From the NCBI RefSeq assembly GCF_928381505.1, contig NZ_CAKMSJ010000009.1, positions 50,312 through 114,311 on the forward strand: a stretch of 64,000 nt of DNA, read 5' to 3'. Positions 18,572 through 27,792 of this stretch are shown here, piece after piece. Source of the DNA: Rothia endophytica (GTDB taxonomy: Bacteria; Actinomycetota; Actinomycetes; Actinomycetales; Micrococcaceae). Every line of letters begins with the position of its first letter. The stretch's first letter is position 1. The position numbers and the translations under genes are program-made. Under the pieces are notes generated by a model. That model did no database searches. It was not told the DNA's origin and saw only the letters and a list, made by a program, of their open reading frames with translations.

Positions 18572-19446
18572 CCCAGGATTTCACTGCGGTGGTCAAGGTA
18601 CCATTCATCAGCGCGTTCAACAGCTAGTCGCTGAATGGCACCGCCCATGCCATTCTTCATGGTGTAGGCAAGAGATTGTAGGGGCAAAAGGCCAGCCACC
18701 GTTTGGGCGCGAGCTATCTGAGTTGCATCAAGTGCTTTTGAGAGAGATTCCCAGCCGTAGAAATTACCCAGAGAAGCGTGGTCAACGGCAGGGTCGCCCA
18801 GGGTTGCGTGGTCCCAGTCGATGACACCGACCAGCTTATCTCCGTTCCACAGAATATTGTGCCCCGCTAAATCACCGTGGACAAGTACGGGTTCAACCGG
18901 TGGTAGCTCCAGGACGCGGTCAATTGCTCTCAGCGCAACCTTTTGGGCGCCGGTAAGCAGCTGGGGCACCACGTTGGCACGCAGGTGGGTATCCCACTCT
19001 TCTAAACCTCGCCAGTGTTCGTACTGGTTATCTAGGTAGGGACCGTACCCGCGGTAGTCAATGGCGTGGATGCCTTTGAGGAGTTTGGCTAGCTGCTTGG
19101 GTGGTGCTGCCCCCTGGGAGCGGGGTTCGCCCTTAATCCAGGTGAGGCCCACCGCGGTAAAACCAGCGCGGGTAATCACGCGGGTGATGGGCCGGGGCAA
19201 GGTGAAGGGCAAATTCTGCGGTAGGCGACGTAGAATTTCGGTGCGCCGAGCTACCAGGTAGCCGGTGAGCTGTGTTTTGGCTACGCGTACGCTCAGCTGC
19301 CCACCCATGTTGACCACGATATGGGCAGAGCCCGTGGTGCGAACGTCCCAACGGTCCATCGGAATATTGAGACCAGCCTGGGTCATCACTGCGTTAATGA
19401 CCGGCAGGCTGTTCATCTGTTCTAGCTGTGCAAGGTGCGCTACCAT
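18568..19446 (-). CDS. Aminoglycoside phosphotransferase-like kinase
   Basis: 292-aa protein of the APH/choline kinase-like superfamily. The catalytic loop is HGDLAGHN (H-x-D-x4-N) and the metal-binding motif is VIDWDHATLGD. The N-terminal lobe is divergent. Most chromosomal actinobacterial members are not resistance enzymes and phosphorylate small metabolites or sugars; the substrate here is unknown. AGAAGG lies 6 nt before the ATG. It follows rdgB at 24 nt and is probably the last gene of the murI-rph-rdgB transcript. Confidence 0.82.
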   Translation of the reverse strand: MVAHLAQLEQMNSLPVINAVMTQAGLNIPMDRWDVRTTGSAHIVVNMGGQLSVRVAKTQLTGYLVARRTEILRRLPQNLPFTLPRPITRVITRAGFTAVGLTWIKGEPRSQGAAPPKQLAKLLKGIHAIDYRGYGPYLDNQYEHWRGLEEWDTHLRANVVPQLLTGAQKVALRAIDRVLELPPVEPVLVHGDLAGHNILWNGDKLVGVIDWDHATLGDPAVDHASLGNFYGWESLSKALDATQIARAQTVAGLLPLQSLAYTMKNGMGGAIQRLAVERADEWYLDHRSEILG

Positions 19447-19470
19447 AGGGAACCTTCTCTGCTCTTGGTG

Positions 19471-20106
19471 TTAGTGGCCGGCTAAAGCTGCCCGGATATG
19501 AGGGACCAAAGCCGCCAGGGCTTGAGCGCGGTGACTCATAGCGTTCTTGACCTCAGGTGGCACCTGGGCGCAGGAGAGGCCATCATATTCACCGGTAAAG
19601 GCTGAGGGGGCAAGAATGGGGTCATAGCCAAAGCCGCCCTCACCGCGAGGTTGACGCAAGAGAATTCCAGCAAGTTCACCGTGTTCTATTGCCTCAAAAC
19701 CGCCAGGGGCGGCCAAAGAAGCGGCGCAGACAAAGCGGGCACCGCGGTGCTCATCTTTGATATCAGCCAGCTGGGCCAGCAAAAGTTCAAGGTTGGCGGT
19801 GTCATCGCCGTGTTGACCAGCCCAGCGGGCGCTAAAAATCCCGGGGGCACCGTTGAGAACATCAACCGCCAGCCCGGAGTCATCGGCAATAGCGATTAGG
19901 CCGGTTGCTTGGGCTACGGCACGGGCTTTAAGCAGTGAATTCTCGGCAAAGGTCACGCCGTCTTCGAGGACGTCGGGGGCACCTACCGCACCTGCGTCAA
20001 CCACTTCGGTGTCAACGTCCAGCCCGTCAATGGTTCCGCGCAAAATCTCGCGAAACTCCCGCAGTTTACCGGCATTATGGGTCGCTAAAACAATTTTGGC
20101 TGGCAT
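19471..20106 (-). CDS. rdgB: XTP/dITP diphosphatase (RdgB/HAM1)
   Basis: Hydrolyses non-canonical purine triphosphates (XTP, dITP) to monophosphates, keeping deaminated bases out of DNA and RNA. 211 aa. The substrate motif THNAGKLREF is at residues 9-18, the Mg/catalytic region is ADDSGLAVDVLNGAPG, and the C-terminal GFGYDPI and MSHRAQAL are present. Start and rph stop share one base (TAATG), so it is coupled to rph. The rph-rdgB order matches many actinobacteria. Confidence 0.95.
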   Translation of the reverse strand: MPAKIVLATHNAGKLREFREILRGTIDGLDVDTEVVDAGAVGAPDVLEDGVTFAENSLLKARAVAQATGLIAIADDSGLAVDVLNGAPGIFSARWAGQHGDDTANLELLLAQLADIKDEHRGARFVCAASLAAPGGFEAIEHGELAGILLRQPRGEGGFGYDPILAPSAFTGEYDGLSCAQVPPEVKNAMSHRAQALAALVPHIRAALAGH

Positions 20107-20855
20107 TAGTTCTTCAAAGCCTCACGCTGGATTTCAGACAGTTCATAGGTACCTACCAGAGCCAGATCTAGCAGGGAGTTGAGCTCTTCGCGGTCGAAGG
20201 GTGCGCCTTCAGCGGTTCCCTGAACTTCAACGAATTTACCGTCACCGGTAACGACTACATTCATATCGGTCTCGGCGCGAACGTCCTCAACGTAGGGTAA
20301 ATCAAGCATGGGAACACCGTCGATGATACCCACTGAGATAGCTGCCACTGAGCCCGTGAGCGGTTGAGCTTTGGCAGGAATAATGCCCTCAGACTTAGCC
20401 CAACTAATGGCATCTGCCAGTGCCACGTACGCCCCGGTAATAGCCGCGGTGCGGGTGCCACCATCTGCCTGCAGGACGTCGCAGTCCAGGACGATGGTGT
20501 TTTCGCCCAGTTCTTTGGTGTCGATGACTGCGCGCAAAGAACGACCAATAAGACGTGAAATTTCGTGGGTGCGTCCGCCAATCTTGCCTTTGACAGACTC
20601 ACGGGAATTACGGGTATTAGTAGCCCTGGGGAGCATGGCGTACTCGGCAGTAACCCAGCCCTTACCCTCGCCCTTGAGCCAGCGGGGCACGCCTTCGGTG
20701 AGCGAGGCGGTGCAGAGCACGCGAGTGTTGCCAAATTCAATCAGCGCTGAGCCTTCAGCGTTCTTGGACCAGCCGCGTGTGATGGTGATGGGGCGCAGCT
20801 GGTCAACGGTGCGGCCGTCTGCTCGAACGATGGTGATTGCCGTGTTATCAGTCAT
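20106..20855 (-). CDS. rph: Ribonuclease PH
   Basis: Phosphate-dependent 3'-5' exoribonuclease that trims tRNA 3' ends. 249 aa, complete. Family motifs include [18 protein letters not shown], the [14 protein letters not shown] region, and [20 protein letters not shown] ends 6 nt before the ATG, suggesting a leaderless start of its own. A GGAGG sits 16 nt upstream, too far to act as a ribosome site. Located between an MBL phosphodiesterase gene and rdgB, the conserved murI-Rv1339-rph-rdgB order. Confidence 0.96.
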   Translation of the reverse strand: MTDNTAITIVRADGRTVDQLRPITITRGWSKNAEGSALIEFGNTRVLCTASLTEGVPRWLKGEGKGWVTAEYAMLPRATNTRNSRESVKGKIGGRTHEISRLIGRSLRAVIDTKELGENTIVLDCDVLQADGGTRTAAITGAYVALADAISWAKSEGIIPAKAQPLTGSVAAISVGIIDGVPMLDLPYVEDVRAETDMNVVVTGDGKFVEVQGTAEGAPFDREELNSLLDLALVGTYELSEIQREALKN

Positions 20856-20861
20856 GGCTTT

Positions 20862-20867
20862 AGCCTA
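20862..20867 (-). promoter_or_regulatory. Possible leaderless -10 box of rph
   Basis: TAGGCT on the minus strand, 6 nt before the rph start. It would give rph-rdgB expression independent of murI. Confidence 0.45.
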
Positions 20868-20920
20868 GTACCTCCTGCAGATTTTTGCAGAATTAAGGGT
20901 GGCTATCTCAGGGTTTCGAC

Positions 20921-21787
20921 CTAGCTGATGCGGTGCCGCGAGACCACTTCAAGGGTGGTGGTTTTGGGGTTGGCAGCATACTCTTCCGGGCTGCGGCGGG
21001 GGTTAACACGGTAGGTTGCAGATTCTTCGGCCACACTGACCGGGCCATCAAAAACTTCTTTAGCTTCGGCGAGCGCGGTCTCTGCGTCGTTCCACACCGG
21101 CAGGTGGGTCAGCAGTAGGTTGCGTACACCGGCTTCTCGGGCAGCTTCACCGGCACGCTTGCCGGTCAAGTGGATGCCGCGCAGGGCGTCATCGCGCCCC
21201 TCCTGGTAGGCCGCTTCGCAGAGGAAGAGGTCAGCGTCCCTAGCGGCTTCAATCAGGCCAATGCAGCTGTCGGTGTCCCCCGAGTAGGTCAGCACGGTCT
21301 TGCCCTCAGAGGTCTCGCACTCAAGACGCAGGGCGTAGGGCTCCTTGGTGGGGTGAACTACGGTGTGAGGGGTAACGGTGAAGGGCCCAATTTTTACTTC
21401 TTTGTAGTTAGACCATTCATGGAATTCAAATTCGGTGTGCATTCCGGGGTCCAGTGGTAGCCCGTGGGTGTTAACCAGGTACTGGTGGATGTCGCTGGGG
21501 CCGTAGAGCGGAATCGGTCCCTTTGACCAGCCCTTGGGGTCCCATTTAATCGCCACGTGAAGCCCCGAAAGGTCAATGCAGTGATCGGGGTGCAGGTGGG
21601 AAACCAAGATAGCGTCAATATCTTCTAGGTTAATGTGGGTCTGTAGGGTGCCCAGGGCACCGTTGCCCATATCAATGATGATGCGCCAGGTCTTGCCCAG
21701 GTCATCAATGGTCGAGACCATGTAGCAGCTAGCTGCGGCGTTGGGCCCGGGGAAGGAGCCGGTGCAACCAATAACAGTTAAACGCAT
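20921..21787 (-). CDS. MBL-fold hydrolase, Rv1339-like (candidate cAMP phosphodiesterase)
   Basis: 288-aa metallo-beta-lactamase-fold enzyme. VSHLHPDHCIDL is the HxHxDH metal motif, YSGDTDS and LTHLPVW provide further ligands, and the N-terminus MRLTVIGCTGSFPGPNAA is typical of RNase Z-like folds. Position between murI and rph matches M. tuberculosis Rv1339, which has been reported as an atypical cAMP phosphodiesterase. Function by orthology is therefore plausible but unproven here. RNase Z (tRNA 3' processing) is the main alternative, given rph next door. The gene starts 12 nt after the murI stop, so they are one operon. Confidence 0.85.
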   Translation of the reverse strand: MRLTVIGCTGSFPGPNAAASCYMVSTIDDLGKTWRIIIDMGNGALGTLQTHINLEDIDAILVSHLHPDHCIDLSGLHVAIKWDPKGWSKGPIPLYGPSDIHQYLVNTHGLPLDPGMHTEFEFHEWSNYKEVKIGPFTVTPHTVVHPTKEPYALRLECETSEGKTVLTYSGDTDSCIGLIEAARDADLFLCEAAYQEGRDDALRGIHLTGKRAGEAAREAGVRNLLLTHLPVWNDAETALAEAKEVFDGPVSVAEESATYRVNPRRSPEEYAANPKTTTLEVVSRHRIS

Positions 21788-21799
21788 AAGTCGGTCTTT

Positions 21800-22765
21800 C
21801 TAGTCAGCGGTGCGATCGAGGTTATGGTCGATCGATACGGTAGGAGTTGAGAGGGCCGGCGGCACGATGGACAGGGAACCGGTAGGAAAGCGCTCAGCAA
21901 CCGATTCGGTATGGCTGACCCTGGCTACCTCTGGGCCCAGGAAGCGGCGGGCAAGGTGTTCGAAGGTGTCGGTTTCGCCGGTGGCAAGAAATTCGTGGGA
22001 CGCCGGTAAGTCGGTGGGGCGTTCCAGCTCGGCTTTCAAGAGTGCCTTGTAGACATCCTTAGCTGATTCTTCAGACGAAGAAACCAGGGTAACCCCATCG
22101 CCCATGATGTAGGAGATAACCCCGGTCAGCAGGGGGTAGTGGGTGCAGCCCAGAACTAGGGTGTCAACCCCGGCGTCCTTCAGCGGTTGCAGGTAGGCCT
22201 CTGCGGTTTTAAGTAGTTCTGGACCGGAGGTAATGCCCCGCTCAACAAACTCAACAAAACGGGGGCAGGCTACCGAGTGAATTTCAAGGTCACTCATGAC
22301 AGAAAAAGTGTCCTCGTAAGCTCGCGATGTCACGGTTGCCTCGGTGGCGATCACCCCAATTTTGCGGTTACGGGTAGCTGCTACGGCACGGCGGGCAGCC
22401 GGCTGAATCACTTCAACCACCTGAATGCCGTACTTGCGGGTGTAGCGTTCACGAGCGTCCCGCAGGACTGCGGCAGAAGCAGTATTGCAGGCGATCACTA
22501 GCAGCTTGACGCCAGAGTCAACCAGCTCATCCATGATACGTAAGGCGTGGGCTCGTACCTGGGCGATCGTCAAAGGCCCGTAGGGGCCGTGGGCGGTGTC
22601 CCCCACATAAATGACCGACTCATTGGGCAGCTGATCCATGATGGCACGTGCAACCGTTAAGCCACCCACCCCGGAATCGAACACACCGATGGGGGCACTA
22701 GCGTGAGGTTCTGCTAGCACCTGAGTTCCCCAGGGGGTTTGAAGGGTTGAAAGTGAATCGTTCAT
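21800..22765 (-). CDS. murI: Glutamate racemase
   Basis: Cofactor-independent racemase that makes D-glutamate for peptidoglycan. 321 aa, somewhat long because of an N-terminal ~22-residue extension and a polar C-terminal tail of ~40 residues. The substrate motif is [16 protein letters not shown]. The two catalytic cysteines are in ACNTAS and [20 protein letters not shown] is also present. AGGTC lies just before the ATG, and a weak TAGCTA -10 candidate lies ~20 nt further up. First gene of murI-MBL-rph-rdgB. Confidence 0.95.
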   Translation of the reverse strand: MNDSLSTLQTPWGTQVLAEPHASAPIGVFDSGVGGLTVARAIMDQLPNESVIYVGDTAHGPYGPLTIAQVRAHALRIMDELVDSGVKLLVIACNTASAAVLRDARERYTRKYGIQVVEVIQPAARRAVAATRNRKIGVIATEATVTSRAYEDTFSVMSDLEIHSVACPRFVEFVERGITSGPELLKTAEAYLQPLKDAGVDTLVLGCTHYPLLTGVISYIMGDGVTLVSSSEESAKDVYKALLKAELERPTDLPASHEFLATGETDTFEHLARRFLGPEVARVSHTESVAERFPTGSLSIVPPALSTPTVSIDHNLDRTAD

Positions 22766-22930
22766 CGTGACCTGACATTAGCTAAAAATGAGAGAGAACA
22801 ATAGGTTGGCGGTCTCACCCACACGCTTTTGAGTGGACTATCACGCCGAAGCCGCCTCTAACCCGTCATATAAGCGTAGATTTGTAACAAAAGGGTAAGT
22901 AGGCGGGCGAAGCCGGAAGAGTCCTACCTG

Positions 22931-23488
22931 CTAATCATCGAGCTGGCTAAGCATAGCTTCCATGAGGGAGTCCTGCAGCCAGGTAATGAAGTTATAGAGC
23001 AGGGCCATGTACTGGTCAGTGGTTTCCACGTCCTTCCACTCGGTCATCTGACTGATGCGAGCGGCGTCCTCTTCGGTCTTCAGTTCAAGCCGGGTAGCCA
23101 GGGTCAGGCGTACATCGTTGAGGGCGGTTGCCCAGGCACGGGCGTGCTCGGCGTCCAAGGCTAGGTCACCGCTCCGGGCGTCCATAGCAGCCATGTTGAG
23201 GTTAGCTATTTTGCCCCGGCGCAGTGAAAGCTCAGTAAAACGGCGGAACTCATCGGCGACCTCGGGGTCATCGCTAGCTACAGGGAGCATACGGGCCAGA
23301 GCAGGGTCGGTGGGAACCTGGGCGTTTTCAGAGATACCCACCAGGTCAGCCAGCGGGTCTGTTGCAGCTTCTTCATCGGGCTCGAGCGTAAAGGCGACGT
23401 CCTCAAAGAGCTGGGTGAGAACCTGCACCTCTTCAGGTGTAAAGCGGGCGGTATAGCCTCTGGGTGTTGATTTGAAGCCCTGTGCCAT
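22931..23488 (-). CDS. DUF2017 family protein
   Basis: 185-aa cytosolic protein of an actinobacteria-specific family. No enzyme motif is visible; it is largely helical with an acidic middle (LEPDEEAATDPLADLVG) and an amphipathic C-terminus (WLQDSLMEAMLSQLDD). It is translationally coupled to clpS (TAATG, one base shared). The clpS-DUF2017 pairing is conserved across actinobacteria (compare Rv1331-Rv1332), so a role linked to Clp proteolysis is suspected but not established. Confidence 0.88.
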   Translation of the reverse strand: MAQGFKSTPRGYTARFTPEEVQVLTQLFEDVAFTLEPDEEAATDPLADLVGISENAQVPTDPALARMLPVASDDPEVADEFRRFTELSLRRGKIANLNMAAMDARSGDLALDAEHARAWATALNDVRLTLATRLELKTEEDAARISQMTEWKDVETTDQYMALLYNFITWLQDSLMEAMLSQLDD

Positions 23489-23820
23489 TAGCTTTCAGCC
23501 CTTTCAAAAGTAGCCCACAAACCCCAGGTATGCAGTGCTGAAGTGTGCCGTTCGGCTTCTTCTTTACTGCCGGTGAATACGGTGGCCTTGCCCTCGGTGT
23601 GCACTGTCATCATCAGTTTTTCTGCCTTGGCACGGTCATACCCAAAGTGCGAGCGGAACACGTAACTCACATAGCTCATCAGATTGACCGGATCATTCCA
23701 CACCAGCACGTGCCAGGGCACATCGGGGGCTGTGAAGGTATCAGCATCAAGAAGCTGATTAAGATCAGGCAGGGTTTCAGTACCGGCGGTTGATAAAACC
23801 GGCTGATAGTGATTGGACAT
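23488..23820 (-). CDS. clpS: ATP-dependent Clp protease adaptor ClpS
   Basis: N-recognin that delivers N-degron substrates to ClpC-ClpP. The core fold begins at PWHVLVWNDPVNLMSYVSYVF, holding the conserved N-D acidic residue of the N-degron pocket, with KAEKLMMTVHTEGKATVFTG and the final strand WGLWATFER. I place the start at ATG 23820 (110 aa), which fits the family length. The frame is open to ATG 23886 (132 aa), which would add an unusual 22-residue extension. Divergent from pncB, as in M. tuberculosis. Confidence 0.92.
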   Translation of the reverse strand: MSNHYQPVLSTAGTETLPDLNQLLDADTFTAPDVPWHVLVWNDPVNLMSYVSYVFRSHFGYDRAKAEKLMMTVHTEGKATVFTGSKEEAERHTSALHTWGLWATFERAES

Positions 23821-23929
23821 CTCGCGGAGGCACTCCCTTGTGGGCAGGTTGTGGTGGGTTAGTTGCTGACTAACCCTATCTATCATAGGGCTCGGCTAAG
23901 TCTAGCTAACGGATTGAACCGGGCAGGGG

Positions 23930-23935
23930 TAAACT
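23930..23935 (+). promoter_or_regulatory. Leaderless -10 box of pncB
   Basis: TAAACT, 7 nt before the GTG at 23943. It makes GTG 23943 a better start than GTG 23937, which would sit one base after the box. Confidence 0.6.
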
Positions 23936-23942
23936 TGTGCCC

Positions 23943-25250
23943 GTGACTTCTTCAACTACACTTTTCACCGACCACTACGAGCTGACGATGTTGCAGGCTG
24001 CCCTGGCATCCGGGGCCGCTCACCGCAAGACCGTCTTCGAGGTCTTTACCCGCAGGCTCTCCGGTGGACGCCGCTACGGCGTGCTGGCGGGCACCGGTAG
24101 GTTCCTCGAAGGGCTAGAAAACTTTCGTTTCACCTCCGATGAGATCGATTTTCTTGCCGAACGCAAAGTGGTGAACGAGCAGACCCTGGACTACCTCCAA
24201 AATTTCCGTTTTACCGGCACTATCCGGGGCTACGCTGAGGGTGAGATTTTCTTCCCCCACTCCCCCGTTTTGCAGGTTGAAGCGACCTTTGCAGAGGCCT
24301 GCATCCTAGAAACCTTCATACTCTCCATCTTCAACTACGACTCAGCTGTTGCCACCGCGGCCTCCCGCATGAGCGTCGCCGCAGGCACCCGACCCTGCCT
24401 TGAGATGGGCTCCCGCCGAGCCCACGAAGAAGCAGCCGTAGCAGCTGCCCGCGCCGCCGTCATCACCGGCTTTGCTGGCACTTCTAACCTTGAAGCTGGG
24501 CGGCGTTATGGTCTGCACACTATTGGTACCAGCGCCCACTCTTTCACCCTGCTGCACGATTCTGAGCGCGAAGCATTTGAGGCTCAGCTCGAATCTCTGG
24601 GCAAGGGCACCACCCTGCTCGTTGATACCTACGACGTTGAAAAGGCTGTGCGCCTTGCTGTTGAGCTGGCTGGCCCAGAGCTGGGCGGCGTCCGCCTGGA
24701 CTCCGGTGACCTGGTGGCACAAGCTCAGTACGTTCGAGAGCTACTGGATTCACTCGGAAACACCGGCACTAAAATTACCGTGACCAGCGATCTCGATGAG
24801 TTCGCCATTGCTTCACTGGCCGCTGCGCCCGTCAATGCTTACGGCGTGGGCACCAAACTGGTCACCGGCTCCGGTGTTCCCACCTCGTCCATGGTCTATA
24901 AGGTAGTGCTGCGCGAAAACAGCGAAGGTGTTATGGAGCCCGTAGCTAAAGCATCCTCGGGTAAAGCCTCCATCGGCGGTAAGAAGAGCGCGGTGCGCAG
25001 GCTCAACTCTAAGGGCAGGGCAACGGCTGAGACCATTGGTGTTGATATCATTGCCCCGGCTGACTCCAACGACCGTGATCTCATGGTTGACCTGGTGGTG
25101 GACGGTGCCGTTCAACCGGGTTTCACCGGTGCCGAAGGGGTACGCAGAGCCGCTGAGCGTCATGCCCGTTCCCTCACTGAGCTGCCTGTTGCCGCAACCC
25201 GCCTTTCACCCGGCGACCCCGTGATTCCCACCGAATTTGTGAACAGCTAA
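23943..25250 (+). CDS. pncB: Nicotinate phosphoribosyltransferase
   Basis: Makes nicotinate mononucleotide from nicotinate and PRPP in NAD salvage. 435 aa from the chosen GTG. Features include the N-terminal TDHYELTMLQAA, the active-site region RRAHEEAAVAAARAA, TIGTSAHSFTLLH, LVDTYD, and the phosphate-binding GVRLDSGDL and TSDLDE. The gene is leaderless by its -10 position. It is followed at 35 nt by a nicotinamidase gene, so the pair converts nicotinamide to NaMN. Divergent from clpS-DUF2017, matching Rv1330c-Rv1331. Confidence 0.95.
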   Translation: MTSSTTLFTDHYELTMLQAALASGAAHRKTVFEVFTRRLSGGRRYGVLAGTGRFLEGLENFRFTSDEIDFLAERKVVNEQTLDYLQNFRFTGTIRGYAEGEIFFPHSPVLQVEATFAEACILETFILSIFNYDSAVATAASRMSVAAGTRPCLEMGSRRAHEEAAVAAARAAVITGFAGTSNLEAGRRYGLHTIGTSAHSFTLLHDSEREAFEAQLESLGKGTTLLVDTYDVEKAVRLAVELAGPELGGVRLDSGDLVAQAQYVRELLDSLGNTGTKITVTSDLDEFAIASLAAAPVNAYGVGTKLVTGSGVPTSSMVYKVVLRENSEGVMEPVAKASSGKASIGGKKSAVRRLNSKGRATAETIGVDIIAPADSNDRDLMVDLVVDGAVQPGFTGAEGVRRAAERHARSLTELPVAATRLSPGDPVIPTEFVNS

Positions 25251-25285
25251 ACTAGTAGATTCATTCTCTAGCGTAAGGAGCACCC

Positions 25286-25912
25286 ATGCCCAAAGCACTG
25301 ATTATTGTTGATGTTCAGAACGACTTCTGCGCCGGCGGTAGCCTACCCACCAAGCGCGGCGCCGAGGTTGCTGCGCTGATTAGCGAGTATGTAGAAACCC
25401 GTCACGGTGACTACGAGGCAATCGTGGCTACCCTGGACTGGCATGTGAGCCCGGGCGACCACTTCTCTGATACCCCGGATTACAAGACCTCTTGGCCCCG
25501 CCACTGTGTAGCCGAGAGCCGCGGGGCTGATACCCACGAAGATTTGGATACCGATTACATTGAAGCTTTCTTTCGTAAGGGTGCCTTTGAGGCTGCCTAC
25601 TCGGGGTTTGAGGGGCTGTTAGCACCCGAGAACTCGGTCATGACCGGTGAGCGCGAGGCCGGAGCAGCTGTTGAGGATGAAACACCTAAACTCTCCCTCG
25701 ATGATTGGTTGCAGGAACACGAGATTACCGATGTTGACGTGGTGGGCATCGCCACCGATTTCTGCGTCAAAGCAACTGCCCTCGATGCTGTGGACGCTGG
25801 CTACGAGACACGAGTGCTCCTGGATCTCACTGCCCCGGTGTCTGAAGAGGGCCAGGACAACGCTGTTGATGAGTTGGAGGACGCCGGCGTGACGGTCACC
25901 GAGGTTCTCTAG
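25286..25912 (+). CDS. pncA: Nicotinamidase, isochorismatase fold
   Basis: Hydrolyses nicotinamide to nicotinate, feeding PncB directly upstream. 208 aa. The catalytic aspartate is in VDVQNDFC, metal ligands are in TLDWHVSPGDHFS and SWPRHC, the catalytic lysine is in FFRKGAF, and the nucleophile cysteine is in GIATDFCVKATALDA. AGGAG lies 5 nt before the ATG. It carries an acidic insert (GEREAGAAVEDETPKLSLD) before the last helices, lengthening it slightly over M. tuberculosis PncA. This enzyme type also activates pyrazinamide in mycobacteria. Confidence 0.94.
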   Translation: MPKALIIVDVQNDFCAGGSLPTKRGAEVAALISEYVETRHGDYEAIVATLDWHVSPGDHFSDTPDYKTSWPRHCVAESRGADTHEDLDTDYIEAFFRKGAFEAAYSGFEGLLAPENSVMTGEREAGAAVEDETPKLSLDDWLQEHEITDVDVVGIATDFCVKATALDAVDAGYETRVLLDLTAPVSEEGQDNAVDELEDAGVTVTEVL

Positions 25913-25933
25913 GATCTTCAGAGCATCAAAAAC

Positions 25934-25988
25934 TTTTCGCCCATAAGGGGTTAAAAACTTTTCGTTTTTAACCCCTTATGGGCGAAAA
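25934..25988. terminator. 25-bp perfect hairpin between pncA and helicase gene
   Basis: Arms 25934-25958 and 25964-25988 are exact reverse complements of 25 nt around a TTTTC loop. The stem ends in TTTTC/GAAAA and holds AAAAAC/GTTTTT near the loop. It sits between convergent genes and should terminate both. It is longer and more perfect than an ordinary terminator. Confidence 0.8.
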
Positions 25989-26007
25989 CTTTGTGGGTGA
26001 GCTCTCG

Positions 26008-27792
26008 CTATTTTCTGCCCACGAACCAGTCCTGCAGTTTTTCGAGACGGGCTTGGAGCTGCTCGGCTGATGCCTGGGCGACGGCGGGCCCACCGCAAAT
26101 ACGGCGCAGCTCATTGTGAATGGAACCGTGGGGTTTGCCGGTGCGGGCTGCCCAAGCAGCAACATTCTTAGAGAGCTGGTTACGCAGGTCCTTGAGCTGA
26201 CGGTGGTCCACCACCTGCGGCGCGCTGGTGGCAGGACGCCTGGAGGCATGATCCTGCTGGCGTGCACGCAGGAGAGTGCCCACCTGGTCGGCGTCCAGTA
26301 GCCCAGGTATGCCCAGGAAGTCCTGTTCTTCGTCTGACCCCACTTCAAGACCGCCGGAAGCAAATTCACTGCCATCAAAGAGAACACCGTGGAAAGATGC
26401 CTGAGAACCGATAGCCTCAAATCTGCCGCGCGTTAGCTGATCCGAGGCTACTTCTTCACGGTTGGCTTCTTCAATGAGGTGGTCATCCAGGCCCTCGTTG
26501 AGCGGGTCTACTGGCTCATCATTGGCGCCTTTTCGATCCAAGGCGTGATCGCGTTCAGCTTCCATCTCGTTAGCTAGCATCATGAGCTGGGGAACCGAGG
26601 GCAGGAAGACCGAGGCGGTTTCGCCGCGCTTACGCGAGCGCACAAAACGTCCAATCGCCTGGGCAAAGAAAAGCGGTGTGCTGGTTGAGGTGGCATAGAC
26701 GCCCACGGCTAGACGGGGCACGTCCACGCCTTCGGATACCATGCGGACCGCCACCATCCAGCGAGCCATTCCCTCGCTGAAAGCCTCGATGTTATTGGAG
26801 GCTTCTTTGTCATCGGAGAGAATGAGGGCTGGCTTTTCCCCCGTAATTTTCTGTAGCTGGGCAGCATAGGCGCGTGCGTCAGCGTGGTCGGTAGCGATGA
26901 CTAGCCCACCGGCGTCCGGTACGGTGCGGCGCACCTGTGTTAGACGTTTATCAGCAGCCGAGAGCACGGTAGGGATCCATTCACCCTCAGGGTTGAGGGC
27001 AGTACGCCAGGCCTGGGCGGTCACGTCCTTGGTGAATCCCTCCCCCAGATTGGCCGCCATTTCTTCGCCGGCGCTGGTGCGCCAGCGCATCTGACCTGAG
27101 TAGGCCATGAAAATAACCGGGCGCACCACGTGGTCTTTAAGAGCTGGGCCATAGCCGTAGGAGTAGTCAGATGTAGAGCGGCGGATGCCCTCTTTGTCCT
27201 CTTCATACTGCACAAAAGGGATAGCTGAGGTGTCTGAGCGGAAGGGTGTACCGGTCAAGGCCAGACGGCGGGTGGCCGGTTCAAAGGCCTCATGCAGACC
27301 GTCACCCCAGGAGAGGGCATCGCCTGCGTGGTGGATTTCATCCATGATGACCAGGGTGCGGCCATTTTCGGTGCGTGCCCTGTGCAGCATGGGTTTGTTA
27401 GCAACCTGGGAGTAGGTCAGAGCTACGCCCTGGTAGCCCCGGCCCGTGGTGCCGTCAGAGTTTTTAAAGTTGGGGTCAATGGAGATACCCACTCGCGCAG
27501 CGGCATCCGCCCACTGGCGCTTGAGGTGATCGGTCGGGGCCACCACGGTCATGCGGTTGATGGTGCCACGGTTAAAGAGCTCTTTCGCTACGGTGAGCGC
27601 GAAGGTAGTCTTACCCGCACCGGGGGTTGCCACCGCCATGAAGTCCCGCGGGTTCTCAGCAAAATACTTCGTCATTGCCTCCGACTGCCAGGCGCGCAGT
27701 TTAGGCGCTGTGCCCCAAGCCGCGCGGTCAGGGTAGGCCGGAGGCAGAGGGGCTGAGCCTTCTCCAAAGAGTGTGGGCTGTGCATCTGACAT
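26008..27792 (-). CDS. DEAD/DEAH-box superfamily 2 helicase
   Basis: 594-aa SF2 helicase of a type common in actinobacteria. Walker A is ATPGAGKTTFA, motif II is DEIHHAGD, motif III is LTGTPFRSD. The C-terminal helicase lobe shows VSEGVDVPRLAVGVYATST and the arginine-finger region QAIGRFVRSRKRG. The tail (after residue ~480) is Gln/Ala-rich and of unknown role. ATG 27792 is chosen because GGAAGGGA lies about 8 nt upstream; a frame open to 27855 adds residues with no ribosome site. Substrate and pathway unknown; the fold resembles restriction/repair-type helicases, but no partner gene is adjacent. Confidence 0.88.
   Translation of the reverse strand: MSDAQPTLFGEGSAPLPPAYPDRAAWGTAPKLRAWQSEAMTKYFAENPRDFMAVATPGAGKTTFALTVAKELFNRGTINRMTVVAPTDHLKRQWADAAARVGISIDPNFKNSDGTTGRGYQGVALTYSQVANKPMLHRARTENGRTLVIMDEIHHAGDALSWGDGLHEAFEPATRRLALTGTPFRSDTSAIPFVQYEEDKEGIRRSTSDYSYGYGPALKDHVVRPVIFMAYSGQMRWRTSAGEEMAANLGEGFTKDVTAQAWRTALNPEGEWIPTVLSAADKRLTQVRRTVPDAGGLVIATDHADARAYAAQLQKITGEKPALILSDDKEASNNIEAFSEGMARWMVAVRMVSEGVDVPRLAVGVYATSTSTPLFFAQAIGRFVRSRKRGETASVFLPSVPQLMMLANEMEAERDHALDRKGANDEPVDPLNEGLDDHLIEEANREEVASDQLTRGRFEAIGSQASFHGVLFDGSEFASGGLEVGSDEEQDFLGIPGLLDADQVGTLLRARQQDHASRRPATSAPQVVDHRQLKDLRNQLSKNVAAWAARTGKPHGSIHNELRRICGGPAVAQASAEQLQARLEKLQDWFVGRK

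Noticed and set aside
18568..19446. Calling the APH-like kinase an antibiotic resistance gene
   Set aside because: Only the generic catalytic loop is visible; it sits in a housekeeping operon.
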